DNA from: Bacteroidota bacterium
GTDB lineage: Bacteria; Bacteroidota; Bacteroidia; Flavobacteriales; Flavobacteriaceae
Length of the DNA: 34,163 nucleotides
Direction of reading: 5' to 3'
Assembly: GCA_018335575.1 (NCBI GenBank)
Contig: JAGXRT010000051.1
Location: forward strand, 1-34,163
The stretch's first letter is position 1. Every line of letters starts with the position of its first letter. Under the pieces are notes generated by a model. The model was not told the origin of the DNA and made no database searches. It saw only the letters and a list, made by a program, of their open reading frames with translations. A program made the translations under genes and the position numbers. Below, in pieces: positions 1-9,990 of this stretch.

Positions 1-534
1 TAAAAAAAGGTTTTTAAAAGTTTCTACTTTAACCCCCAATAATAACTCTACCCAGTGTGCTGACAAATTATCGTATTCAATAGGTGTATTGTTTATATTT
101 TCATCAAAATAATTTCCATGCTGATTGATTGTATAACTGTTTAAAGTTTGGTTAAATGAACTAAATCCATAACGTATTCCTACATAAATTTCATTGTTCA
201 TATCAAGCCAATTGTTGTACGCATTGTAATTTACTCCAAGTTTTATATACGATCCTTTAGATGTAAAATTGATATAGTCTTCGGCTGTTGTTTTATTGGT
301 ATAACCAATTTCTGAAGCGATGTAATAACGGTTTTTAAATCTAAAATCGGCAGTAATTTCAAATCCATTTTTATCGTTATCAATTAGACTAGTTAAAGGT
401 TTACTTAAATCTATTCCAAACCTTATACTGTAGGGTTTAGTTACTTTTAAAGTGTCTTTTTTTTGAGCAAATCCACTTAAATGTGAAAGAAAAAAAAGAC
501 TAATGCAAAATAGAAATATGTGCGTTTTTTTCAT
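1..534 (-). CDS. DUF6048 family outer-membrane-type protein (partial, C-terminus beyond left edge)
   Basis: An open frame of 178 codons runs off the left edge without a stop. It starts MKKTHIFLFCISLFFLSH and has a cleavable signal peptide ending near FAQ (residues 22-24). The rest is rich in alternating polar and aromatic residues (e.g. FRFKNRYYIASEIGY, YVGIRYGFSS), as expected of beta-hairpins in an outer-membrane barrel. The position behind rlmD and a DUF6452 lipoprotein matches the usual flavobacterial arrangement of DUF6048 genes, so I assign that family from pattern and context. Its start overlaps the end of the DUF6452 gene by 35 bases in another frame, which suggests co-transcription and possibly coupled translation. 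No biochemical role is known to me. The missing C-terminus prevents a length check. Confidence 0.75.
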   Translation of the reverse strand, partial: MKKTHIFLFCISLFFLSHLSGFAQKKDTLKVTKPYSIRFGIDLSKPLTSLIDNDKNGFEITADFRFKNRYYIASEIGYTNKTTAEDYINFTSKGSYIKLGVNYNAYNNWLDMNNEIYVGIRYGFSSFNQTLNSYTINQHGNYFDENINNTPIEYDNLSAHWVELLLGVKVETFKNLFL

Positions 535-955
535 TTTCGATGGTAGGATTTGTTATAATTACTTGTTGTATCCAATTTGAGGAAGATTTAGTAGCTGTTA
601 GGTTTTGAAATATAGATTTAAAACCACAAGAGCGCGAAATATAAACTTCACCCTTTTGATATGTAAAAGATAAATCATCTATTTTATTTGCAGATGAAAA
701 TCGATAAACAGTATTGGTAGTATTTGTGTTTAGTGGAATTGCAATAGAATCTGTTGCTTTATTTTTTATAATACTGTCTTTTGCCGCAATCCAAACATTT
801 AAAGAATTTACAGATTTTTTGACCGTTGGATTGGATACATCATAAAAACGAATAATTAGTTGAGGTGTAGTAGATTCTAAACAGATATCATCATTTTCAC
901 AACTGTAAAAAGTGGCAAGCACAACAACAAACAAAACAAAAAATAATTTATTCAT
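500..955 (-). CDS. DUF6452 family lipoprotein
   Basis: A protein of 151 residues. The N-terminus is a lipoprotein signal peptide with Cys19 as the lipidation site (ATFYSC), followed at once by acidic residues ENDD. Such residues often mark surface-exposed lipoproteins in Bacteroidota, so surface display is possible but inferred. Further cysteines occur near residues 25 and 110 (SRSCGF). The body is predicted to be mainly beta. It begins 6 bases after the rlmD stop and ends inside the DUF6048 coding sequence, so the three genes look like one operon. Family assignment rests on this context and the Cys pattern; the function is unknown. Confidence 0.75.
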   Translation of the reverse strand: MNKLFFVLFVVVLATFYSCENDDICLESTTPQLIIRFYDVSNPTVKKSVNSLNVWIAAKDSIIKNKATDSIAIPLNTNTTNTVYRFSSANKIDDLSFTYQKGEVYISRSCGFKSIFQNLTATKSSSNWIQQVIITNPTIENEKNAHISILH

Positions 956-961
956 AAGGTA

Positions 962-2374
962 TTATTTTAATTCCAAAAGTACAACATTTTCTACATGATG
1001 TGTTTGTGGAAACATGTCAACTGCTTGCGTTTTAGTAATTTTATAATCATCTTTCATCAAGGCCAAATCTCTGGCTTGAGTGGCAGAATTGCAACTAACA
1101 TATACAATTTTTTTAGGTCGTATAGTTAATAGTTGGGCAACTACATCTTTATGCATACCGTCGCGTGGTGGATCTGTTATGATAATGTTGGGTGTGCCAT
1201 TTTTGTTGATAAATTCTTCGGTGAAAACAGATTTCATATCTCCAACAAAAAAATCTACATTGTCAATTTTATTGGCAATAGCATTTTGTTTGGCATCTAA
1301 AATTGCTTCAGGAACTGACTCGATTCCAATAACTTTTTTTGCATTTTTTGATATAAACTGAGCAATGGTTCCAGTACCTGTATACAAATCATAAACCAAA
1401 TCTATATTTTTTATAGCTGCAAAATCTCTGGTAATTTTATACAATTCATAGGCTTGAACTGAATTTGTTTGATAAAATGATTTAGCATTAATTTTAAATT
1501 TTAATCCTTCCATTTCCTCAAAAATATGATTTCTGCCTTTAAAGAGAATTATTTCCTGATCGTAAATGGTATCATTTTGTTTACCGTTTATAATGTATTG
1601 TAATGAAGTAATTTCAGGGAATTTACTTGCTAAAGCATTCATAATTAGTTCAATCTGACGTTTATTGTTTTCAAAAAATTGAACAACAACCATAATTTCA
1701 TTAATAGAAGTAATGCGAATCATAATGGTGCGCATCATGCCACTTAATGTTTTTGGATTGAAAAATGAAATATCATTTTCAATTGCAAAATGTTTTACAA
1801 AATTTCTTATGGCATTTGAAGGCTCTTTTTGCAAATGACAAAAGTTGATGTCTAAAATCTTGTCCCACATGCCTGCAATATGAAATCCACAGGCATTTCT
1901 GTTTTCAATAGCTACAGAATTTTCAATTTCAACATAAGAAAGCCAACGATTGCTCGAAAATGAAAATTCCATTTTATTTCTGTAATAATAATGTTCTTTG
2001 GCTCCAAAAATAGGAGTGACTTCTGGTAATTCTAAATGCCCAATTCGTTTTAAATTGTTTACAACTTCATTTTCTTTATGATAAAGTTGATACTCATATC
2101 CTAGATTTTGCCATTTGCATCCACCACATACATCAAAATGTTCACATATTGGTTTTGCTCTTTTATCAGAATAGTGATGATATTTTATAACTTTTCCTTC
2201 GTAGTATGATTTTCGTTGTCTACCAGTTTGCACATCCACTATATCACCAGGTACAGCATTGGTAAGAAATATTACTCGTCCATCGGGAGCTTTTGCAACA
2301 GCTTTACCTTGTGAACCAACATCTATAACGGTAATATTTTCAAATATTTTATGATTTGTTTTTTTTCTTGACAT
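962..2374 (-). CDS. rlmD: 23S rRNA (uracil(1939)-C(5))-methyltransferase RlmD
   Basis: A SAM-dependent RNA m5U methyltransferase of 470 residues, the usual length. An N-terminal TRAM domain covers about residues 8-70. Four cysteines fit the [4Fe-4S] cluster: C77, C83 and C86 in CEHFDVCGGC, and C179. The SAM-binding motif DLYTGTGTIAQF is at 329-340, DPPRDGMH is at 401-408, and the catalytic nucleophile C428 lies in VSCNSAT, with HHVE near 459-462 supplying the general base. The motif has Ser where many family members have Pro (VSCNPAT). The enzyme modifies 23S rRNA; the exact target base is taken from the family name and could be another m5U site. It is the first gene of an operon with the DUF6452 and DUF6048 genes. 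A -7 box ends only 4 bases before the ATG. Confidence 0.93.
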   Translation of the reverse strand: MSRKKTNHKIFENITVIDVGSQGKAVAKAPDGRVIFLTNAVPGDIVDVQTGRQRKSYYEGKVIKYHHYSDKRAKPICEHFDVCGGCKWQNLGYEYQLYHKENEVVNNLKRIGHLELPEVTPIFGAKEHYYYRNKMEFSFSSNRWLSYVEIENSVAIENRNACGFHIAGMWDKILDINFCHLQKEPSNAIRNFVKHFAIENDISFFNPKTLSGMMRTIMIRITSINEIMVVVQFFENNKRQIELIMNALASKFPEITSLQYIINGKQNDTIYDQEIILFKGRNHIFEEMEGLKFKINAKSFYQTNSVQAYELYKITRDFAAIKNIDLVYDLYTGTGTIAQFISKNAKKVIGIESVPEAILDAKQNAIANKIDNVDFFVGDMKSVFTEEFINKNGTPNIIITDPPRDGMHKDVVAQLLTIRPKKIVYVSCNSATQARDLALMKDDYKITKTQAVDMFPQTHHVENVVLLELK

Positions 2375-2378
2375 CTGG

Positions 2379-2386
2379 CAAAGATA
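2379..2386 (-). promoter_or_regulatory. -7 promoter box of rlmD (TATCTTTG)
   Basis: A perfect match to the Bacteroidota -7 consensus TAnnTTTG. Only four bases (CCAG) separate it from the rlmD ATG, so transcription would start at or beside the start codon. No convincing -33 TTG is seen at the usual distance. The cytochrome gene's terminator lies just upstream. Confidence 0.45.
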
Positions 2387-2397
2387 AGATATTCAAC

Positions 2398-2424
2398 AAA
2401 AAAAGCACCCTGATTTAGAGTGCT
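2398..2424 (-). terminator. Rho-independent terminator of the c-type cytochrome gene
   Basis: On the minus strand, an 8-bp stem AGCACTCT/AGGGTGCT (one G-U pair) encloses a 5-base loop and is followed by a T run. It lies 25 bases beyond the cytochrome stop codon and upstream of rlmD, separating the two units. Confidence 0.8.
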
Positions 2425-2448
2425 TCAAATTTTTATTTTTAAAAAATA

Positions 2449-2847
2449 TTATTTTACTGATAACATGTATTTTTCAATTGCTTTTAATTCAGCTTCTGTT
2501 AAATCTTTAACAAAACTATCAAGATTAGCCTTCATAATAGCAACTTGAGCAGGATCAGTATCAACAATCGGGCTGGTTTCTCCTTTTAAGAAAGCTACAA
2601 TACTAGCGTTTTGCTCGGCATATTTTGCATTGATATCTTTTATTGATGGACCAATAACTTTTGTGTCTGGTTGATGGCAAGTTGTACATGTTTTTGATGT
2701 AAATAAAGCTTCACCATCTGCTAATGTTAATTCTGCAGCTTGTTCAGTTGTTGCTTCTTCTGCTTTTGGAGCTTCATCTTTTTTCTTGTCTCCACAACTA
2801 ATAGTGATTAAAGAAATAATTGCTAGTGTTAAAATTGTGTTTTTCAT
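2449..2847 (-). CDS. Lipoprotein c-type cytochrome (class I, monoheme)
   Basis: A 132-residue protein starting MKNTILTLAIISLITISC, a lipoprotein signal with Cys18, then a charged Lys/Glu/Ala linker. The heme-binding motif CTTCH is at 54-58 and Met105 (AIMKANL) is the likely axial ligand, followed by the usual C-terminal helix (LTEAELKAIEKYM). It probably carries electrons in the periplasm, tethered to a membrane by its lipid. An in-frame ATG exists at 2904, but the added residues do not fit a signal peptide and that start lies upstream of the -7 box at 2868-2875, so I chose 2847. It is a single-gene unit with its own terminator. The redox partner cannot be inferred from its neighbours. Confidence 0.88.
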   Translation of the reverse strand: MKNTILTLAIISLITISCGDKKKDEAPKAEEATTEQAAELTLADGEALFTSKTCTTCHQPDTKVIGPSIKDINAKYAEQNASIVAFLKGETSPIVDTDPAQVAIMKANLDSFVKDLTEAELKAIEKYMLSVK

Positions 2848-2867
2848 TGATATTTTATTTATAGTAT

Positions 2868-2875
2868 CAAAATTA
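2868..2875 (-). promoter_or_regulatory. -7 promoter box of the cytochrome gene (TAATTTTG)
   Basis: Matches TAnnTTTG and lies 20 bases upstream of the chosen ATG at 2847. It supports that start over the in-frame ATG at 2904. No clear -33 element is visible. Confidence 0.45.
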
Positions 2876-3037
2876 GAGATTAGACTTATAAGATTTAATT
2901 TCAAAAAATATTATTTCATTATAAAGAGATAGCTATATTCTATAGATAATTGAAATACTTTGATTAATTTGCATGCTATTGGATGATTTCTCTCCATCAA
3001 GAAGGAATTGTAGGTTATTTACTTTAAATTTTAATTT

Positions 3038-4279
3038 ATGATTGCAACTAAAATTACAACATCACAACATCTTATCGAATTAGAAGAGCAACACGGAGCA
3101 CATAATTACCATCCGTTACCAGTGGTGTTAAGTAGGGGTGAGGGTGTTTTTGTTTGGGATGTTGAAGGAAAAAAATACTATGATTTTTTATCGGCATATT
3201 CTGCCATAAATCAAGGACACGGACATCCAAAGATTATAAATGCGCTAATCAATCAAGCACAAAAACTTACGCTTACATCCAGAGCATTTTATAATGATGT
3301 GTTGGGAGTATATGAAAAATATACCACCAATTTTTTTGGTTTTGATAAGCTATTGCCGATGAACACCGGTGCAGAGGCAGTTGAAACTGCTATTAAATTA
3401 ACTAGAAAATGGGCGTATGAAAAGAAAGGGATTAATGAAAATAAGGCGCAAATAGTAGTTTGTAAGAATAATTTTCATGGAAGAACTACAACAATAGTTT
3501 CTTTTTCATCAGATACTAATGCTAGTAAAAACTTTGGACCATTTACACCTGGTTTTATAATTATACCGTATAATGACGTAGAAGCGTTGGAAAAAGTATT
3601 GTCTGAAAATAAAAATATTGCCGGTTTTTTGGTTGAACCAATTCAAGGAGAAGCAGGCGTATATGTTCCTAATGAGGGGTATTTAGCAGCTACTAAAAAA
3701 ATATGTGAAAAATACAATGTATTATTTATAGCAGATGAAGTACAAACAGGAATTGCCCGAACTGGGAAACTGTTAGCAGTTGACCATGAAAATGTTAAAC
3801 CAGATGTATTGATATTAGGCAAAGCCTTGTCAGGCGGCGTTTATCCAGTTTCAGCTGTGCTGGCAAACAATGATATAATGAGCGTTATCAAACCGGGTCA
3901 GCATGGATCAACTTACGGTGGAAATCCAATTGCAGCTGCCGTTGCAATTGCCGCTTTAGAAGTTGTAGCAGAAGAAGATTTAGCTAATAAGGCAGAGCAG
4001 CTAGGCATTATTTTCAGAAATGAATTATCCGATTTGTCAAAACAAACTAATTTAGTAAAATTAGTACGAGGGAAAGGATTATTAAATGCAATAGTTATCA
4101 ATGATACAGAAGATAGCGATACGGCTTGGAAAATTTGTTTGAAACTTAGAGATAACGGATTATTAGCAAAGCCAACACATGGAAATATCATACGTTTTGC
4201 ACCGCCTTTAGTAATGAATGAAGAGCAACTAATGGATTGTATTTCAATTATTAAGAAAACAATTCTGGAGTTTAAATAA
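3038..4279 (+). CDS. rocD: Ornithine--oxo-acid transaminase
   Basis: A class-III PLP-dependent aminotransferase of 413 residues, full length for ornithine aminotransferase. It transfers the delta-amino group of ornithine to 2-oxoglutarate, giving glutamate-5-semialdehyde and glutamate, and links arginine/ornithine breakdown to proline and glutamate. The PLP-binding lysine is K262 in the sequence [14 protein letters not shown], which is highly characteristic of RocD. DEVQTG (233-238) holds the Asp that contacts the pyridine nitrogen, and the [10 protein letters not shown] segment (111-120) binds phosphate. It stands alone on the plus strand and ends at a hairpin shared with the convergent helicase gene. 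I saw no good TAnnTTTG box upstream; two near matches one base short occur near 2960-2975. Confidence 0.95.
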   Translation: MIATKITTSQHLIELEEQHGAHNYHPLPVVLSRGEGVFVWDVEGKKYYDFLSAYSAINQGHGHPKIINALINQAQKLTLTSRAFYNDVLGVYEKYTTNFFGFDKLLPMNTGAEAVETAIKLTRKWAYEKKGINENKAQIVVCKNNFHGRTTTIVSFSSDTNASKNFGPFTPGFIIIPYNDVEALEKVLSENKNIAGFLVEPIQGEAGVYVPNEGYLAATKKICEKYNVLFIADEVQTGIARTGKLLAVDHENVKPDVLILGKALSGGVYPVSAVLANNDIMSVIKPGQHGSTYGGNPIAAAVAIAALEVVAEEDLANKAEQLGIIFRNELSDLSKQTNLVKLVRGKGLLNAIVINDTEDSDTAWKICLKLRDNGLLAKPTHGNIIRFAPPLVMNEEQLMDCISIIKKTILEFK

Positions 4280-4280
4280 T

Positions 4281-4312
4281 AAAAAAAAGCGACTTTTAGT
4301 CGCTTTTTTTTA
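4281..4312. terminator. Bidirectional terminator between rocD and the DEAD-box helicase gene
   Basis: The 7-bp stem AGCGACT/AGTCGCT (4288-4294 and 4298-4304) with a TTT loop is flanked by an A run on the left and a T run on the right. It can therefore terminate both convergent transcripts. It begins within a few bases of both stop codons. Confidence 0.9.
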
Positions 4313-6202
4313 TTAGAATTTCTTTTTTCTTCGTCTAAATCCGCCGTTATCACTACTTTTTTGACCCCTTGAATCTTTTCTAGTATTGTCAGGAAAATTA
4401 CCTCTTCTTTTGCTATCGCCAGCAGAATTGTCTGAATATCTTCGTTTACTTTCACTCGCTGAATTGTCAGCACTTCTTCTTTCTCCAGAAAAACCAGTTT
4501 TTGCATGTAATATTTTCCCTTCGCGTCTGCCTCGTTCGTTCCCTTTTCGTCTACCGCTACGATCATTTCTTCCTTTTTTAGGTGTAGTAGTAATTTCTAC
4601 AGAAATTCTTCTGCCGTTAAATAATACACCGTTTAATTTTTGTAGGGTTTCATCGGTAAAGGCTTTATCAGCTTCAAAAAATGAAAATGAATCTAAAATA
4701 TCTATATGACCAATTTCTAAATTTTTTGTGATGTTTTGCTCATTTATTACACCAATTAATCGTGCTGGATTTATTTGATCTTTTCTTCCTAAATTGATAA
4801 AATAACGTGTAAAATTTTCAGATGAATATTTGTCTCCTTTGGATCCATCTCTTCCATCTTTACTTTTTGAAGATACTGAAATGTTTAAATCTTCAGCATC
4901 TTCATAATAACTTAAAAATGAATTAAATTCGATGGAAACAAATTTTTTGATAAGTTCATCACGATCTAACGATCCAAGTTTTTCATAAATAACCGTTAGA
5001 TAATCAGCAATTTGTTCTTCATTAACTTCTACAGTTTTTACTTTATCAATTAACTTGAATAACTGTTTTTCACAGATTTCTTTTCCATCTGGAATTAGTT
5101 TTTGTATAAACTTTTTACCAATAATACGTTGTATTTCCTGAACTTTTCTACCTTCTTTACCGTTGATTATAGATACAGAATTTCCTGTTTTTCCAGCCCT
5201 TCCGGTTCTACCACTTCGGTGTGTATAAACCTCTGGTTGATCTGGTAATTTATAATTAATTACGTGTGTTAAATCATTTACATCCAATCCCCGAGCTGCA
5301 ACATCTGTAGCAACTAAAATTTGAAGTGTTTTATTTCTGAATTTTTGCATCACTAAATCACGTTGATTTTGTGATAAATCACCATGTAAGGAATCAGCAT
5401 TATATCCATCTGCAATTAATGCATCTGCAATATTTTGAGTCTCTATTTTAGTTCTGCAAAATATAATAGCATAAATATCTGGGTTTAAATCTGCAATTCT
5501 TTTGAGGGCTGCATACCTGTTTTTCTCAGCAACAACGTAATAATGATGTTCTACACTATCAGCACCAAGATTAACTTTACCTGCACTTACTTCTATTGGT
5601 TTATGCATATAATTTTTGGCAATGTTATGTACTTCTTGTGGAAATGTTGCCGAAAAAAGCATGGTTTGTTTTTCAGATGGTGTTTCTTCTAAGATGCGAT
5701 CTAACTCATCCTTAAAACCCATATTAAGCATCTCATCGGCTTCATCAAGTACCAACCATTTAATTTGGGATAAATCTATTTGTTTTCTTTTAATTAAATC
5801 GACCGTTCTACCTGGAGTTCCAACCAAAACTTGAGCTCCTTTTTTTAATCCTCTTATTTGATTTTCGATACTAGCACCTCCATATATGGTAAGTGCTCTA
5901 AAATTTGGTAAGTATTTAGCGTATTCTTCAATATTATTAGTTATTTGAAGTGCCAATTCTCTAGTTGGCGCTAAAACAATAGCCTGAGTTTTATAATTTA
6001 ATAAATCCACATTTTGTAAAATTGGCAAACTAAAAGCTGCTGTTTTACCTGTTCCTGTTTGCGCAAAAGCTTTTAAATCTTGTGATGAATCTAAAAGTTG
6101 CGGTATTGCTTTCTCTTGAATTGGTGTTGGACTAACATACCCTAATTCGTCTAAAGCACGTAAAATTTCTGGTTTGAGTGAAAACTCTTTAAAATTGATC
6201 AT
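4313..6202 (-). CDS. DEAD-box ATP-dependent RNA helicase with DbpA-type RNA-binding domain
   Basis: A 629-residue RNA helicase. The RecA-like core shows the Q-motif region (residues 7-29), Walker A AQTGTGKT (47-54), PTRELALQ (79-86), DEAD (153-156), SAT (184-186) and HRSGRTGRAG (328-337). Residues about 463-538 form a DbpA/CsdA-type RNA-binding domain. From about residue 541 the protein is a basic, low-complexity tail with repeated SKRR units ending RRRKKKF, probably for nonspecific RNA binding. It probably acts in ribosome assembly or RNA decay, as CsdA/DeaD and DbpA relatives do; which one is not decidable here. It starts after a -7 box at 6262-6269 with a leader of roughly 55 bases and ends at the terminator shared with rocD. 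Confidence 0.93.
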   Translation of the reverse strand: MINFKEFSLKPEILRALDELGYVSPTPIQEKAIPQLLDSSQDLKAFAQTGTGKTAAFSLPILQNVDLLNYKTQAIVLAPTRELALQITNNIEEYAKYLPNFRALTIYGGASIENQIRGLKKGAQVLVGTPGRTVDLIKRKQIDLSQIKWLVLDEADEMLNMGFKDELDRILEETPSEKQTMLFSATFPQEVHNIAKNYMHKPIEVSAGKVNLGADSVEHHYYVVAEKNRYAALKRIADLNPDIYAIIFCRTKIETQNIADALIADGYNADSLHGDLSQNQRDLVMQKFRNKTLQILVATDVAARGLDVNDLTHVINYKLPDQPEVYTHRSGRTGRAGKTGNSVSIINGKEGRKVQEIQRIIGKKFIQKLIPDGKEICEKQLFKLIDKVKTVEVNEEQIADYLTVIYEKLGSLDRDELIKKFVSIEFNSFLSYYEDAEDLNISVSSKSKDGRDGSKGDKYSSENFTRYFINLGRKDQINPARLIGVINEQNITKNLEIGHIDILDSFSFFEADKAFTDETLQKLNGVLFNGRRISVEITTTPKKGRNDRSGRRKGNERGRREGKILHAKTGFSGERRSADNSASESKRRYSDNSAGDSKRRGNFPDNTRKDSRGQKSSDNGGFRRRKKKF

Positions 6203-6261
6203 GTATAATTAATAGATTAACAAATACTTATATAAAAGTAACTTTACTGTTGCAAAGTTTG

Positions 6262-6269
6262 CAAAGGTA
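6262..6269 (-). promoter_or_regulatory. -7 promoter box of the DEAD-box helicase gene (TACCTTTG)
   Basis: A perfect TAnnTTTG match 59 bases before the ATG on the minus strand. The nearby sequence contains a tandem TGCAAAG pair (plus strand, near 6251-6266) of unknown meaning. No clear -33 TTG is seen. Confidence 0.45.
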
Positions 6270-6294
6270 CGTTTAATTTATTGAAAAGGTAATG

Positions 6295-7680
6295 TTATTT
6301 TATTTTTTCTAATTCAGTGAGCTGATTGTTAAAATGCTTGGAAGATAGATAAGTAAAACTATTTACAATGGTAAGATTTTTATCAATTAGTATAACTCTT
6401 GGGAATGAACTGTTTACGTGTGTTTTTCCAAAACTATTATCGGGTAAGAAAAATTGATTTTTTAAATTAGAATTTAATGAAACTTCTTTAGATTCTGGTT
6501 TTGTATTGGTATTAATACCTAAAAATAAGATGTTTGGGTGTTGTTTTTCTAAAAATTGAATTCGAGATGTTAAGTATTCAATAGAAAAAGTATTGGGTGC
6601 CCAAAAGTAAAGTACGGTATTGTTTTTATCAATCAAGTTATTAATTTGATGTACCTTACCGTTTTTATCAACTACGTTAAAATTATATAATTTATCACCA
6701 TTTTTAGCAGAGTTTGCATCATTAATTAATTTTATAATCATGGTTTTATCTTTGCCTTCTGTGGTATTTTTTTCATAATAATTTAATTCGTCTGCATTAA
6801 AATTACAAGTAGGTTTTTTTAAGAAACTTTCTAACAAAACTTGTCGCAGTAACATATTTTTAACGGTATTATCGTAACTTTGTTCAACAACTTTTTGAAG
6901 TGCTAATAGAGAAATACTTTGATTAAGAGTGTCTGTTTCTCTTGATTTTAACGCTTTGTTATAAATTAAACTGTTTAAGTAGTTCTGATAAGGATGAAAA
7001 TATAGCAGCGTTGTATCGTTAAGATTAATTTCTTTTCTATAGCTATAAAAATTATCATCAATCGCTACACCATCTTTTAATTCTAGCAATTTCATATGGC
7101 CATACGAATAATGTTCTTTTTTACGATATAAGTTCAAAGTTAAACCTGCTTTAGCAACCTTTAAAAATCTGTCTGAAACTTGTTTATTGTTTTCTAAAAA
7201 ATTACTCAACAGTTTATTTTTGATTGCTAGTGTTGAATCAATCTTATTAGCAAATGTTTGATAATCTAATTTAAAGTAAGGGTAAAAATCCTTATCTTCT
7301 TGCTCATTTAATAAGAAAATATTGATAAGAAAGTTGTTTTTTTCAGCACCGTTACCAGTAAAAACTAGTGACTCATCAAAATCCCAGGTATTAAGTCTTA
7401 CTAAAACACTGTCTTTGGGTTGTAAGTAAACATATTGAAATTCGTTTCCATGTTTAAATTGAAATAAACTTTCATCAGATAGTTTCAATTTCATTAAGAA
7501 ATTATTTTCGTTATCCAGCAAGGTAGAATCTAGTACTTCACCGTTTTTAACCAAATAAACATAATCAACTTTTGGATTTATTATTTGTCCTCCAAAATAT
7601 GTCCAATCAGAATCTTTTTCAGTTTCATTACAACTAAAAAAACAAACAAGCAGTAAAAATAAAAGTATTTTTTTCATCAA
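6295..7680 (-). CDS. Lipoprotein with thioredoxin-like (TlpA-type) fold lacking the CxxC motif
   Basis: A 461-residue protein with a lipoprotein signal and Cys17 as lipidation site (CFFSC). Residues about 25-110 look like the beta-rich N-terminal domain common in Bacteroidota TlpA-like proteins, and 110-320 is largely helical. Residues about 328-455 follow the thioredoxin/TlpA pattern: a TVLYFWAP strand, a helix, an ILFLGINTN strand and a likely cis-Pro strand FPRVILIDKN (P427). Where active relatives have FWATWCGPC, this one reads FWAPNTFS, so both redox cysteines are gone. Disulfide reductase activity is therefore unlikely, and a binding or structural role in the periplasm is more plausible. 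ATG ATG at 7680/7677 leaves the exact start open. It precedes the helicase gene, which has its own promoter. Confidence 0.8.
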   Translation of the reverse strand: MMKKILLFLLLVCFFSCNETEKDSDWTYFGGQIINPKVDYVYLVKNGEVLDSTLLDNENNFLMKLKLSDESLFQFKHGNEFQYVYLQPKDSVLVRLNTWDFDESLVFTGNGAEKNNFLINIFLLNEQEDKDFYPYFKLDYQTFANKIDSTLAIKNKLLSNFLENNKQVSDRFLKVAKAGLTLNLYRKKEHYSYGHMKLLELKDGVAIDDNFYSYRKEINLNDTTLLYFHPYQNYLNSLIYNKALKSRETDTLNQSISLLALQKVVEQSYDNTVKNMLLRQVLLESFLKKPTCNFNADELNYYEKNTTEGKDKTMIIKLINDANSAKNGDKLYNFNVVDKNGKVHQINNLIDKNNTVLYFWAPNTFSIEYLTSRIQFLEKQHPNILFLGINTNTKPESKEVSLNSNLKNQFFLPDNSFGKTHVNSSFPRVILIDKNLTIVNSFTYLSSKHFNNQLTELEKIK

Positions 7681-7705
7681 TTTTTAGAAACCACAAATAG
7701 TGAAA

Positions 7706-7713
7706 CAAATATA
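7706..7713 (-). promoter_or_regulatory. -7 promoter box of the thioredoxin-like lipoprotein gene (TATATTTG)
   Basis: A perfect TAnnTTTG match 25 bases upstream of the start codon on the minus strand. The -33 region has no clear TTG. Confidence 0.45.
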
Positions 7714-7826
7714 CAGTTTAAGCAGAGAGTTGATGTTAATGTGATGTTAAATGTAGTATACACTAATCATTTTTCAAATAATCGAGGAGATATTTCATAT
7801 AGAATTCTTTAAGTAATTATAATTTG

Positions 7827-9479
<1,653 letters not shown>

Positions 9480-9480
9480 A

Positions 9481-9508
9481 AAAAAGGAAGCTTTAGCTTC
9501 CTTTTTTT
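9481..9508. terminator. Bidirectional terminator between the ABC-F gene and the sigma operon
   Basis: The stem GGAAGC/GCTTCC (9486-9491, 9496-9501) with a TTTA loop has an A run on the left and a T run on the right, extending the pairing. It begins immediately after the ABC-F stop, and the stop of the convergent Spy-like gene lies in the T run. Confidence 0.9.
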
Positions 9509-9971
9509 AATTTTTACGGTATCGTTCTAAGCGTTTTTTGCGCAATTCTTCTAAGACCTTTTTATTGAATTCAACTTCAGCAATTTGAAGTTTAATCAGT
9601 TTTTTTGAACCAATAATTGGTTTTAATTTTACATACATTTCATTTTTAACAATAGCAATTTCATTTTCAATATCAATCAATTTTTTGAGGAGTTGATCTG
9701 CCTCAGTATCAGAAATTGCATCAACTCCACCACTAGACATTATCTGGTTTCTGAGTTTACGTGTTTCATGAAATTTTAAATTATATTCTTTAGCTGAATA
9801 TAAATTATACACCGGCCAAAATTTTTCTGCTTCTTTAGGGCTTAATTCAAGTTGTTCAGTTATGAACACAACTTTTAACGCTCTTATAGATTCGTTCTCC
9901 GTGTTTTGAGCTTGAGAACTAAATGATTGAACAAAAAATAACAAGAGAATAATTGTAATTTTTATGTTCAT
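9507..9971 (-). CDS. Spy/CpxP-like small periplasmic protein, putative sensor of the ECF sigma system
   Basis: A 154-residue protein with a clear signal peptide (MNIKITIILLLFFVQSF, cleavage near SSQAQ). The mature part is almost wholly helical and highly charged, with an ELSPKEAEKFWPVYNLY segment and a basic end (KKRLERYRKN), resembling the LTxxQ-type helical repeats of Spy/CpxP proteins. In Flavobacteriaceae such genes at the end of ECF sigma operons are often annotated as sensors of ECF-type sigma factors. Two upstream in-frame ATGs (10016, 10001) would fall in or near the end of the preceding gene and spoil the signal peptide, so I chose 9971. It is the third gene of the operon, 19 bases after the anti-sigma candidate. 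The sensing role is inferred. Confidence 0.75.
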   Translation of the reverse strand: MNIKITIILLLFFVQSFSSQAQNTENESIRALKVVFITEQLELSPKEAEKFWPVYNLYSAKEYNLKFHETRKLRNQIMSSGGVDAISDTEADQLLKKLIDIENEIAIVKNEMYVKLKPIIGSKKLIKLQIAEVEFNKKVLEELRKKRLERYRKN

Positions 9972-9990
9972 TATACTTGTAATAAATAAA

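Noticed and set aside
2848-2904. Upstream in-frame start of the cytochrome gene at 2904
   Set aside because: The added residues break the lipoprotein signal, and the start lies upstream of the -7 box.
3913-4566. A 217-codon open frame on the minus strand spanning the end of rocD and the tail of the helicase gene
   Set aside because: It lies wholly within rocD, the shared terminator and the helicase in another frame, and its translation has low-complexity features with no family pattern.
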